From positions 5,642,001 through 5,706,000 of the forward strand of contig JAUTDP010000001.1 of assembly GCA_033439795.1 (NCBI GenBank): a DNA stretch of 64,000 nt, written 5' to 3'. Source of the DNA: Sordaria brevicollis (Eukaryota > Ascomycota > Sordariomycetes > Sordariales > Sordariaceae). The position numbers were made by a program, and so were the translations under genes. Positions 48,446-60,644 of this stretch are shown one piece after another. Every line of letters begins with the position of its first letter. Within the stretch, counting starts at the first letter, position 1. The notes under the pieces were generated by a model. It saw only the letters and a list, made by a program, of their open reading frames with translations, did no database searches and was not told the DNA's origin.

Positions 48446-49130
48446 CGATGAGATATTTGCAACAAGCAACCGGTTTCTCGCAGTGGCGAACTCGGACATG
48501 GTGTCGTGCTGAAGTTTCTGGTGACCAGGAAACAAGAAGGGTATCTTTTAGTTGTCGCATGAGAAGGTTCGCAACTCGGGAAATATCTCGGTGGATCTTG
48601 ATGCTTCTCCGTCCTAACCCAGCGCTCGCTCAGGAAAGACAGAGACTGCGGCTTGGCCTCTTACTCATTTTGACCTAAAGAAAAGTGTAAAATCAAGACC
48701 GAATGAGGGCAGTGAGCCCGACATTGTGGACTTCAAAAGTTCTGTGACTTGAACATAAAGCGACTCCTGGCAGATCGACAGTTTCGAGCAGAGATCGAAC
48801 AGGATGATAGGATGAGGTTGAGAACAAGAGGGGCTCAGCGGACGAACTGAGCGGCAAGGCTTGGCCATTGACCCTAACCCTGTCAGGTTAAGCGACAAAT
48901 TGTGGCTGGTGGGCCTGGCAGTCCTTAACTTGGCGCACTGCAATTGAGAAGGAACGGTGTGGCTTGCGTGCAAGGTGCGGCTAAAGCCCGGAGCTTGGAC
49001 CACCACTCGTGCCCACCAAAAAAAATACACAGCCCTAAATTTGACTTGTACGAGACCCGTGAAGCGAGTCTCTTGGAAGCATCAACCGACGTCGACAGAA
49101 CGAGCTTCATCGGCACCACCAGCAGACAAC
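48446..49130. promoter_or_regulatory. Upstream region of the ribosomal protein gene
   Basis: 685 bp between the PAC3-like stop and the uL15 start codon. It should hold the PAC3-like terminator and the uL15 promoter. No TATA box is seen. Open frames here are not convincing. Confidence 0.4.
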
Positions 49131-50087
49131 ATGGTATGGCAATTGCTGCACGACGATCGCAGGACGAAACGCTGATTCTGTCATTATGTAGCCTACTCGG
49201 TTTTCCAAGACAAGAAAGCACCGCGGACATGTAAGCGCCCCTCGAACTTTGTCGTCGCCGATTTGACAGATGACTGACTTTGGTGATTTCATAGGTTTCC
49301 GCCGGTAAGGGGTACGTCGCGAACCAACCGACCGATCGATGACGATGGACATGTATTGACAGCATTATTCCAGCCGTGTCGGCAAGCACAGAAAGCACCC
49401 AGGGTACGTACCTACACTTATGGATATTCGAAGGGGGGGAAACATGATGCTAACAATGGGAACAGTGGTCGTGGTATGGCCGGTGGTCAGGTATGACGAT
49501 AGCAACTCCAACGAAACGATCTCGAATACGCGATACTAACCCGACGAAAAGCACCACCACCGCACCAACCTCGATAAGTGTACGCAACCCCGAAAACAAT
49601 GGTCGACGCATGTTGGAGGCATTGGGGAAGGGCGCATGGTTCAACCTCAGTTCTCCGACACGCGACCAGACTTTCCCTACGATATGATAGAAAACAAAGG
49701 CTGACAATGACCGATAGACCATCCTGGTTACTTCGGTAAGGTCGGTATGAGGCACTTCCACCTCCTCCGCAACCACCAGTGGGCCCCTACCCTCAACATC
49801 GAGAAGCTCTGGACTCTCGTCCCCGCTGAGGCCCGCGAGAAGTACGTCTCTGGTGCCGCCACCGAGACTGCTCCCGTCATCGACCTCCTCTCCCACGGCT
49901 ATGCCAAGCTCCTCGGCAAGGGTAAGAATTCAGCAATGGCGAAAAGACCCCCGAGAACGCACTTCTAACAAATCACTTTCTAGGCCGTCTCCCCCAGGTC
50001 CCCATCGTTGTCCGTGCCCGCTACGTCTCCGCCGAGGCTGAGCGCAAGGTCAAGGAGGCCGGTGGTGTCATTGAGCTCGTTGCTTAA
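49131..50087 (+). CDS. cyh-2: 60S ribosomal protein L28 (uL15, L27a; cycloheximide-site protein)
   Basis: uL15 is a large-subunit protein near the E site. Eight exons were assembled by eye: 49131-49133 (ATG only), 49192-49230, 49295-49311, 49374-49403, 49466-49490, 49552-49579, 49718-49921 and 49984-50087. Each junction has GT-AG ends and preserves frame. The product is 149 residues, the same length as yeast Rpl28. It reads through [35 protein letters not shown] and [20 protein letters not shown], to [20 protein letters not shown]. Residue 38 is Gln (codon 49488-49490), the wild-type cycloheximide-sensitive state known from yeast CYH2. Several exons are only 17-39 bases, so automated gene callers may miss the N-terminal quarter. 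Confidence 0.95.
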
Positions 50088-50857
50088 ATTCTGAATGCGG
50101 CATGATTACTTCAAGGACTGGCGATTTGGCATTACGGTACGAGGGAAACCGGAAACGAACCCGATGGTCATGGATCGAGCAGTCGGACAGACGAACAACG
50201 ACGAGATTCGATCCCGGAGTCCTGGATGGGTCAGAGGTGGTTGAAAATCTCAGCGCCTCGTCTGCAGCATTTAGGGAAATGGCAGTTCATTTGCATCGCA
50301 ACATTGGGTCCGGGAATTCGTTCACAACACCGTGCCATGCTGCAGAACTGGCGAACTCGGGTGGTCCCGAGAGGGTAACCCGGGCCGCGGCTGCGTCGCA
50401 AAACTGCTGATTCAGGGGCAAGTAACGAATAAATGAAGGCCATGCCCGACGGTCGGTTGATCCCATCTTATGAGCACCTCTTTGGCCATGTGAAGTTGAA
50501 TCGTTCGTCCAGGGCAGTTTGGAGCAGGATATTTCCCGTGTTTCGTATGTCATGGTTTTCCAAGCGTTATTCCGTCTTTTATGTCTTATCTTCCCCCATT
50601 CTTTTCTTTCACATCCGGTCATAACCCGGCCAAGTCTATTGTGATGTAAGTTGCATCGGACTCGCACCAATACATATGTAGGATCTTGTACCAAAACACA
50701 CTAGCACCATCTTCCACTTACATGATGTTTCCCCGCTTTAGACCTCATATGAGGGGGGCTCACCAGGCACTCTTAAGGAACCTGGTTTAGTAGATGCCTT
50801 CGTATATCACTGTTCCCTCTTCTCTACGCATCTGGCCACTTACCCAAGTTGTCCAAC
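50088..50857. promoter_or_regulatory. Intergenic upstream of the cyclase-family gene
   Basis: A 770-bp gap. Near the right end are two inverted repeats: CCTCATATGAGG at 50743-50754 and a CCAGG/CCTGG pair with a 13-base spacer at 50763-50785, about 75-115 bp before the ATG. These may be transcription-factor sites. No gene is seen. Confidence 0.4.
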
Positions 50858-52286
50858 ATGTCTGAAACTCCATCAACCCTCAAGCTCAACGAGAACGGCA
50901 TCCCCGACTTCGACTCTCTTCCCCTTCGCCCCGGCGACCCCAAGTACTCCGCCTGGGGCTTATACGGAGATAAAGACGAACTTGGAACTCTAAACAGACT
51001 AACCGACGAACTCGTAGCTGAAGCAGCAAAGAACGAGATCAAGACCGGAGTCCGGTATACTTCTTCCCTTTTTTCTACTCACTTCTTCAGCCCCCGACTA
51101 ACACCGAATACAAACAGAGTCTCTTTAAACTGGCCCCTCAACGCCCAGCGAGATTCCAGCTTCTTCAACCGTCAGCTATTCCACCAAGACCTCTTCGCCA
51201 AGCCTCCGCGCTGCGTCAACGACGATGTTTGGACTTTTAACCCACAGGTGTCTAGTCAGTGGGACGGGCTGAGACACTTTGCTTACCAGAAGGAGAAGCT
51301 GTTTTATAATGGGGTGACGATGGAGGATATTCATGAGGATGACGGGGGGACGAGTGGGGTTATTGGGGTGCAGGGTATGTATCTTTTTTCTCCCTCTATT
51401 CTTACCTATCACGAGGGTCAAGACCGGAGCAAAAGTCAAAAGTGGCGATGACGAAAGGAAACATGTGGTGAGGAGACGTTGAAGAATGTTGATGGTGATA
51501 CTGACATACGGGAATAAAACAGCATGGGCAAAAAAAGGCATAGTCAGCCGTGGCATCCTCGTCGATTTCCACTCCTGGCGTTTGGAGCAGATCAACAACA
51601 CATCAAACCCAGATCCGAGACTGGTGGACTTTGACCACTTTGCTACCAAGCCTATTTCCCTAGAAGATATAAAGGCTTGTTTGGAGTGGCAGGGGGGAAC
51701 GGAGGTTAAGTTTGGGGATATCCTCTTTATTAGGTCTGGTGAGTGTCTGCCTCTTTCTCCAACATTAGTCCTCATCCCCCTATTGCTTCGTTTTTAACTT
51801 CTCCCACTCATTTCCTACTATCCTTCCATGTCCCTTTCCTGTTTACCCCGTGATCTTCATCCATTTACTCTAACGTCTGTATCCCTAACAGGTTGGATAA
51901 ACGCCCACAACAACCTCCTCTCAACCTCCCCCTCCACCCTCACCCGCCACCAAACCAAAACCCCCCACACCTTCTGCGGCCTCTCCCCCTCCCCTGCCCT
52001 TTTTGAGTTCATCTGGTCCAAATTTGCCGCAGTAGCAGGTGACCAACCCTCTCTCGAATGCTGGCCACCTCTCGCTATGCGTGACCCCGTCAACCACGGT
52101 GATAAATTGAGTTTACACGAAGTAATGCTGGCGGGGTGGGGGATGCCGATTGGAGAGTTATTTGATTTGGAAGAGCTGGCGAGGGAGTGTGAGAGACAGA
52201 AGAGGTGGAGTTTTTTTGTGAGTAGCGAGGTGTGTAATGTAAAGGGAGGGGTGGCTAGTCCGCCGAATGCTTTGGCTATTTTTTGA
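50858..52286 (+). CDS. Cyclase-family (PF04199-type) putative hydrolase
   Basis: This protein of the fold shared with bacterial kynurenine formamidase has exons 50858-51054, 51118-51374, 51523-51738 and 51892-52286, giving 354 residues. All junctions keep frame; intron 1 has a GACTAAC branch site. The start is the ATG at 50858. Fungal-type features are PKYSAWGLYGDKDELGTLNRLTDE near the N-terminus, SSQWDGLRHFAYQ, a YNGVT stretch, GIVSRGILVDFHSW and GDILFIRSGWINAH. In bacterial relatives the metal site is HxGTHxDxxxH; here the corresponding segment (51254-51277) reads SQWDGLRH, so Gln replaces one His while Asp and the last His remain. A tail motif AGWGMPIGELFDLEELARECE is typical of fungal members. 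Substrate is unknown; no peptide signal is seen. Confidence 0.85.
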
Positions 52287-52982
52287 GGATGTTGGATTGT
52301 TTCTGGTTTGGTGTGGGTTTACATGTTCAAGTTTCTGCAGGACATGATATGGTTGGGAATTTGTGTAAAGACGTGAAGAGATTTGGAATTGAAGATATGA
52401 TCATCAATGATAACTACGTATTGACAAATGTCACATTGTGAACGTAGGCCATACACGGATGAATATCACTCATTAGCACTTCTTTACGACGAAGGTGCCT
52501 CATCTTATACATCGGGGATACGAGAAAGCATTCATCATGTACTGCGCCTACTATGTACCGCTACACAAACAATACACCCAGTCGACTAACGCATGAATCA
52601 TCGCTGAAAGCCATAGCAATAACCTCTAATGAGAGGAGAGGAGAGAGCATCGCCATTGATACCCATTCGTATTTCCATTAACCGCCAGCATTCAGAAAGA
52701 AGTAGATGGCTACAATCAATGCCAAAGCTTCTGAATGTGACAACTGTTCAATAACACGTATTTCACTCAGCCACCGTGCCGTGTTCCTAACTTTCCTTAT
52801 CCCTTCACCGAACACCCGAGACCATCAAATCATTTCCCAGACGTACGCGTTCCGTATCCTGACGCCCTATTTAAGAACTATATCCCCAGAAAAACAGGGA
52901 AAATTAGCATCCTTTCCTCATCCATTGTGGTGTTGCGGTTGTTAAGATCGCTTGCGGTCACTTGATGTAAACATCGACCAAG
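52287..52982. other. Intergenic, convergent 3' flanks of the cyclase gene and cna-1
   Basis: About 700 bp between convergent genes. AT-rich near 52360-52450. No gene, repeat or RNA is recognised. Confidence 0.4.
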
Positions 52983-54947
52983 TCAGCATCTGAAAACCTT
53001 CGGATATACGACAGGCCAGACGCAAGAAAAACTTCACCAAGGGAAAAGGAGTGGATGCAAACTTACGTGCTAAGCCTCCTCGAGAGGGTCTGCAACTTCT
53101 TATCATTGTCGGCCTCTCTCGTCGCGCGCTCCAGAGCCTGGTTGCGCTCTTCCTCCTGCATCTTGACAACCTCATCGTGGCTCGGGGGAAGCCTCTCATT
53201 CTGCAAATCAACCTTCCTAGCATCCTCGAAAGTGCTAATGGCGTTCTTGATACCCTCGGCACCCAACATGAGCGTACCGGCAGGGAGACGGCCACCAGAA
53301 ACGGTCTTGAGTTCTGTGACACGCTCGGACTCCTCTCTGAGAACCTGGAAGACACGGGACAAACGACCAATGGCAAGAATCTTGTTCTTAATCGCGCGCC
53401 TCTTGAACTCAATAGACTCGGGATCTTGGTTGGCTGGGAGAGCCGGGGAGGCGGGACCGGGCGAAGTTGCGGCAGAATCCTCCCTGAGTTCCTCCTCGGA
53501 GCAGGTGCTGAGAATGGCGATGAGCATATCGGTGATCTTCTCGCCAACGAAGGGAAGCGACCAGGTGAAAACATCCATGAAGTTCGGGAGCCAGTAGGGA
53601 TGAGGCGTGCAGTTGAACTGACGGATGTTCATAACGTTGTTCTCGTACTTCAACACGGCCGCCTTGTTGTTGTAGACATCGAGATAGTTGGGTGCGGAGA
53701 AAATGGTCATAACACTGGGGAATCCGGTCGTCCTGGTCTTGCGGTACATGCGGTAGCCCGCATCTTGGGCCTCGTGGGCGCGGATGATGGAGAGAAGGTT
53801 GTTCTTCTCCAAGAAGTGGCAAGCAGCCGAATAGGAGAAGAAATATGAGCAACCTCGTACGTGGTTGTGTACGAAAAAGTCGGTCGTCTTCTCCTGGCCA
53901 AAGTCTTCTAGAGGATCGGCCCAAAGGATGTCGCACATGAGACCTTGCGTAGGGGGTTCACGGAAACGATCGATCTGTGAAGTCACCGAATCAGTATGCC
54001 CATGCCATGTATAGCAGTCAAGTGGCTGTTGAACTAACGTTGCGTATGTCATCAAGAGTATGGAGCTCGGGGCTCAAACCACCGTGAATGCAAAGGAACT
54101 GCTTGTTCATAACTGCCGCCAGCGGCAGAGAGCAGAAGGACTCCATGCATGCCTCGTAGATGGCCTCCGAGTACTTGTGCTTGCACTCAAGCTTGAAGGT
54201 GAAGTAGTCGGTCAAATGGCGACACTCGTGGTTTCCGCGGAGCAGCCAGAGGGTCTTGGGGTAGTGGATCTTGAGGGCCCAGAGGTACAAGACACACTCG
54301 ATACTGAAGTAACCACGATCAACGTAGTCACCCAGGAACAGGTATCTGGTCTCGGCCGGGTCACCGCCGACCTCGAAGAGCTTCATCAAGTCGTAATATT
54401 GGCCGTGAACGTCACCGCAAACGGTAATGGGAGCATCCATCTCCAGCAAGTTGGGCTCGGCACGCAGAAGCTTGGTACCCTCCCTGATGATCCATAGTGC
54501 TTGCTCCTCGGTCAAACGGCCCTCGCGGTAGAAATGTTGCTTGAGAAACTGGATGTCGGGCTTGGTGTGGGTTTCGTCCTCGAAGAATTGCTCGTCGCTG
54601 GGCTTGAACATGGCGGGAGCCTGAACATCTGGGAGAGAAGGCCAAGACGGCAACTGTTAGAACTTGCGGTACATGGAAAAGGGGGATTAAGAGCAATGTG
54701 ATTTGGTAGTGATGGCAAAATCGCAGCGATAGTCATGGTCTGACAGCTTCAAGTAGTGGCGGGGAGAAAGAAGAAACTTACCTTTGCAGACACGCTCCAT
54801 GGTGCTCACTTGGGTGCCGTCCTCCATGGTGTGAATGGTGAAGTCGATCTCGGGCAACGGCCTCTTGTGCTGGATGGCGCGGATCGCATTGTCGACCTGC
54901 TGGTTGTTGAAGGCGCCGGGCGCGCCGGTACCGTTGTTGTTTTCCAT
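52983..54947 (-). CDS. cna-1: Calcineurin A, catalytic subunit (PP2B)
   Basis: This is the Ca2+/calmodulin-dependent Ser/Thr phosphatase acting in stress, growth and calcium signalling. Exons are 54947-54782, 54628-54039 and 53974-53067, plus a proposed last exon 52989-52983, giving about 556 residues. Metal and catalytic motifs are intact: [25 protein letters not shown] and [10 protein letters not shown]. After the catalytic domain come the calcineurin-B-binding helix ([21 protein letters not shown]), a Ser/Pro linker, the calmodulin-binding segment ([20 protein letters not shown]) and an autoinhibitory segment ([18 protein letters not shown]). The 3' end is uncertain. A perfect GTAAGT donor follows SRRLS. 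One acceptor (TTTTCAG) adds two residues, an alternative (CCGAAG) adds about a dozen and ends at 52958, and unspliced mRNA would stop at once. A long 5' region lies upstream. Confidence 0.93.
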
Positions 54948-56475
54948 AGCTTCTGGTGATCACGAATAATTACTAGAGATGGCGGCGGCAAACAGAGTCT
55001 GAGCAGTCGAGTGTCTCAGAAATAGTAGTTGTATGTGATAAGGCACAATCCTGAGGTGGTGAGAGATGTTGGGCAGGGTTACTGTAGTAGAGTATCCCTA
55101 AAGTCGGTCGCCGGACTTGCGTGTGATGGATTTGGTCGCCAAACGGTAGATGTCGGCCAAATGGTCGATTTTGATGCAAGGCGAGACGGGATGTCGAGAG
55201 TAAGAGCGAGCAATGTAAGAAGGTTGCGACGAGCCAAAATGTAGGGCTGAGGGAGGAGGGAGTTGGGCGGCCGGCCGAGGAGTTGTGAAGGAGGCGACTT
55301 TGGTTTTAGGTCCGCGGTGGAGGAGGGACTGAGTGGCAGCCAGGCACTGAATGTAGCGGGCGTGGTGTGGTTCACCCGCCCAGTGAAGTGGAAGGAAGGG
55401 TGCAGCAGCGGGCCAGCAAAAGCTGGGGTGGGATGAGGGGTACAACCTTGCCTTTGGCTTCCCGTTCTTCAACTTCAAACCACTGACAGGCTTCAAGTAA
55501 ACGCACTTTTTGGTTGCTCTAGTGTATAGAGGTAAATTCTCGTACGTACCGTTCCGTATTTTGTCTGTACGAAAACTTATTATTTGACAGGAGCTCACAA
55601 ATTGTATTGAGATGAGTACACTCTGGAAAAGTTCGCGTCCATCACCTCGGTGTTCAGTTTCAACAGAAGACAAAAGTCTTTGGAGGCTCTGATGCTACTT
55701 CTATTTACAGTATCAGCAATTTGCCGTATAAACCATGCTCGTAGCGGGCACGTTTTAGGGGTTCCGTCCAAGCTTGCCGAAAAGTCAAAACACTGAAACC
55801 CAGAACAGAAAACAGCGCCTGTTTCCACCGCGAGGCAAGGAAGCCCAGGCACAAGGTCCATCCACAGGGGCTCTCTCAGTCTGATATCGTATCCGTTGCA
55901 GCGGTACCCGTCCTTCTCGATGTCAAGATGCGCCTTACTGTATGATGAACCGTGTCAAGTGAGGGCGATATGCATTCCACCTCCCATGCGGTATGAACGT
56001 CATACTAGGACGAGTTGGTTGGCCTCCTGACAAATTTATCATATGGTGTTTTCTTCGTCAAAAAAACTGCACCTGGAGGCCGGAGCTGGTGAGGCTCTCC
56101 AAGTGTCACAAAATCATCGATAAGGAGCGCAGTCTAGACCCGGCAAGGCCCTCTTCAGGGCAGCCAGGGACACTTGAAAGATGTTTCTGACCGCCCAAGA
56201 AGAGGGCCCCTCACCGCCAGGTTGGCGGGCCGCGGCCACTTCGTCGTCATATTGAACCCCACTCAGCTGCCGGACAGCTGGCGATAGATACCCCGAGATG
56301 CTGTTCTCCGAGGCAGTCCTCAAGGCTTTCTTTCTCACACCATTCACAGCTCCGACACGGGTTGCCTCCCATGGAAATATCACGGGGACATCCGACATGA
56401 CATATACCGGAACAGATGAAGGATCTTACAATTAATCTATATAGGTCATCAGTCATACAGCATTTCTAGCAAAGT
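54948..56475. promoter_or_regulatory. Upstream region of cna-1 and 3' flank of the SDR gene
   Basis: 1.5 kb between two leftward genes. Pyrimidine-rich segments near 55280-55460 could be part of the cna-1 leader on the minus strand. Open frames such as 55098-55673 (minus) have no recognisable domain. Confidence 0.4.
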
Positions 56476-57484
<1,009 letters not shown>

Positions 57485-58820
57485 GATTGCGTTGGTGTAT
57501 TAGTAGTTGTGGTTTGTAGATGTAAGTGCTTTAGGAGATGGAGGGTCGGCTTGGTAGTTCTCAGGCGGCAAGAAGGACCTTTGATGGTTTCAAGAAGATA
57601 AGTGACTACAAGCAGACGGAAGGTACGAAGCAACGTGCCATCACCGAGGGGTCATCATCCATTATAAATCGAAGCAGATCTCCCTTCCCCCTTCAGTCCG
57701 GAGCTTATAAGCCGGAGCTGCAAGCATGAAGATGGCGATCCACTAAGACGACACCAGCGAAGCCGGCAGAACGAAGCGAGCTCTTACACACATCCGGACC
57801 ATACCCGAGACGTTTGGTTACCCTACGGAGGACTTTCCTATGTTTGGTTACTAATGTTTAACCGGTTCGCTGTTATCCACCGGGTGCCAGCATATCGGCG
57901 CCGGCTTCACACGAGTTTACGGTGGGGGAGGTGAGGTTGGAAAGTGAGGGGCCCCATGGGCGAGCCGGTGAAAGGAGACGGGACCCTCTTCGTAATTGCA
58001 CCTCATGCAGGATGATGACTACGGTGGAGCTGCTGAGCTGTTCCTCCCCGATCGTTCCTGCACGTTGGAAGAGTCAAGTCTTATCCACTGGTTGTGGTGA
58101 TAATCAGGGGTTTTCGGTTTATCCGGGTGAATTGCTTCAAAGACGATAGATTCGGGTTGGTGGTAGGTTTGGGACTTTGGGTACCTCTACGGCTACTGAC
58201 ATGAGACGAGAGAACCACCTACAAGTTGTGATTCAACACCGCCGAACTGAAGAACCATACTTCAGGAAACTACACCTAAGAGAGGACGCACAACCGGTGC
58301 GTGCACAACAAAAGACGGGAGTTATCGAAAGTCGGAAACAAAGACACAAAGCTTTTGTTTCCTGTTGTCCCATGGGGAAGCTTCTCTTTTGGCGGGGTAA
58401 ACTGGGGTTATGTGGGGGTGAATCAGCCGGGGAAGCTCCGTTCGTTATAAGCGTTCCTATCACAACGGCCTCAACACCATCACCACGGTTCTTTTCAAAG
58501 CTCCAGACATAGAGGTAGACGGTTATACAATTTCTTCACTCATACATAGTCTCTTGGGACCTGTACAAAGTTAGTCCTCTTCGGCTTCCAAAATTGACCT
58601 TTTGGCTGTATTCAAGCATTGCGCTTCCAAAATTGACCTTTTGGCTGTATTCAAGCATTGCAGTAACATTCAGACGAAATCTAGGTATATGAGCTGTCCA
58701 ACGAAGTTGTGGTTATCCAATATGTACAAAGGGGCCAACCAATCATTTCTTTTTCAGGAAGCCTCAGGAATACCAAGGTCGGTTGACAGGAAGCCTGCAG
58801 CTTCCAATGCCACAAACTCC
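57485..58820. other. Intergenic with a 39-bp tandem duplication
   Basis: 1.3 kb holding the SDR promoter (left) and the trimethyllysine dioxygenase 3' flank (right). A perfect tandem duplication occurs at 58584-58661. Open frames are unconvincing. Confidence 0.45.
58584..58661. repeat. Perfect 39-bp tandem duplication
   Basis: Units 58584-58622 and 58623-58661 are identical, each starting GCTTCCAAAATTGACC and ending CAAGCATTGC. It lies about 160 bp beyond the stop codon of the dioxygenase gene. Confidence 0.95.
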
Positions 58821-60644
58821 TTAACCAGTAACCCTCGGAAGAACCTCGCTTCTAGGGTAGTTCGTGTTCCTCCATCTCGAGATGAAGTCATCGCGGTTGA
58901 CTGGTATGAAGTCAGGTACACAATCATCTCAAAAGGGATTTCTAACAGAAAGCAAACGGAATTGAAACACTTACTATACCCTCCGCAAATCCTCCTAATA
59001 CCCGAGAACGCGCTCCTTCCATGGAGCACTCTCCAGTTGTCAAAGACTATCACAACCTTTGTCAGCATCCATCCACGACCCATACTCAGGATAGGGCAGA
59101 ACTTACTCAACGGCTTTCCTGGCTCCAACTGCACCCACAACTCACTCGACTTCCTCCTCAAAATCTCATCCCACTTCCTCGCTGCCTCATACCATTCTTG
59201 CGGAGTATACTTCTCCCCAAACGGCACCACCCCCCGATCATCATTATTCCACCTCACCCTGTGCAGCTCGCCCGTATCCTCATCCAGCTCCAGCACCGGA
59301 TACAGCTTATCCGGGCTAATCGTGATTCCCTCATTTCCGCTCGCATGCCACGGCAATCTGACACTTGACAAAACCTCATACGCATGCGGATCCTCACTCT
59401 TCAAAATCCTCGCCGCGTTAAACCCGTCCACCAAAAGAGACTCACCGCCTTCGGAGGAAGAAGTACCCGGAGCAGGCTTATGTTCCAAAAGATGAAAAGC
59501 CTGCAACCCCGCCGGATCCGTAAAGTACGTGGTATCCGTATGCGCGGGAAGCGCCAAGTTCGTGTAGGCCGTATCGGCCATAGCCAAGTCGGGGGTGAAA
59601 TCGTAGAAGCCGCCGTAGTGGGTCACCCTGATAAAAGCGATGCGCTCCAAAAGCTGGCGGGTCACGTCCGGGTCGTCGTAGGGGGTGTCTTTGACGAAGC
59701 AGAAACCGAATTCTTTGATCATAGCGGTTAGATCGGCAATGCCGCGCTCGGATGAGGTGGACATGACCCTCGCAAAAGAGACGGTGGGTGGGCGCGAGCC
59801 GGCTTCGGCGCCCCATAGGGAGATTTGGTCGTTTTCGCGGCCGCGCCGGTCGGAGGAGAGGTAGAAGGAGAGGAAGGACCAGGGGTAGACGGAGGTGTGT
59901 GAGTCGGACCCTGGAGTACTGTCAGTAGCTGGCTGGCTGCGAGGAGGAAACTCAGGATGTTCTGAGAGGTGATAAGGTCTCACATTGAACGGTGACATTC
60001 TCCTTGGTGGCTTCGACTTTTGTTGGGTGGATGTCCGATGGAATCTAAAGAAGTGGTTAGACGAGGTCTGGGAGGACGATGGAGGATGAGCAAGCTGACT
60101 TACAGCAAATGTGTTAAAGTTCCTCTGGAGAGTATCTTGGTTCACGCATTGTGTACACCGGCAGTTGTCACTGTTGTCGTCCGAGTTAACCGATGAGATC
60201 CCCCAGACTCTTTTCTGGAGTCAGTCACAGAGAAGAAAGGCTTACCGTAGCCAAAAGTTGGGTCTACAAAGTCATTATCAGTAACTGATCTCCATAACCA
60301 ACATCCTTCCAGACCTTGAAAAAGGTAGACTCACAGAACAGTCCGCTTCCCATCCGTAACAGCCTGCGGAGGGCTCAACTCAAGTCCCTCGGCTGTGATC
60401 TCCGCCTTCGGCTTATGCAATCTGGGAAGAGAAGAGGAGAAACATCTTCTTGACGTCTGGATAGGTGATGAGGACTTTGCAGCACGAACGGCAGCACACA
60501 GATGAGTCTTCGAAAGAGGTTGTCTGGACACGGAAGGGACGGCAGGTCAGTCAAAGTTGCTAGATGTTGTCTATTCGTAAAGGGCTCACACCTGTTGACA
60601 ACAGCTCTAGAGCGGAGGATTGCTCCTACCACTTGAGGTCTCAT
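58821..60644 (-). CDS. cbs-1: Trimethyllysine dioxygenase (carnitine biosynthesis)
   Basis: This Fe(II)/2-oxoglutarate oxygenase hydroxylates N6-trimethyllysine in the first step of carnitine synthesis. Eight exons: 60644-60592, 60523-60335, 60263-60246, 60170-60104, 60044-59984, 59910-59107, 59046-58975 and 58900-58821. All phases fit, giving 447 residues. Exon 3 is only 18 bases (LPNFWLR junction). An Arg/Ser-rich presequence (MRPQVVGAILRSRAVVNR, then SSLPRLHKPK) suggests mitochondria. The N-terminal domain has LRDNCRCTQCVNQDT, a Cys cluster typical of gamma-butyrobetaine/trimethyllysine hydroxylases. The facial triad is HTD (near residues 251-253, in LALPAHTDTTYFTDP) and the distal His in VLHGRSAF; the 2-oxoglutarate Arg lies in FSGIRRICGGY. 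The N. crassa enzyme, as I recall it, has a long proline run after LLEHK that is absent here. Confidence 0.94.
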
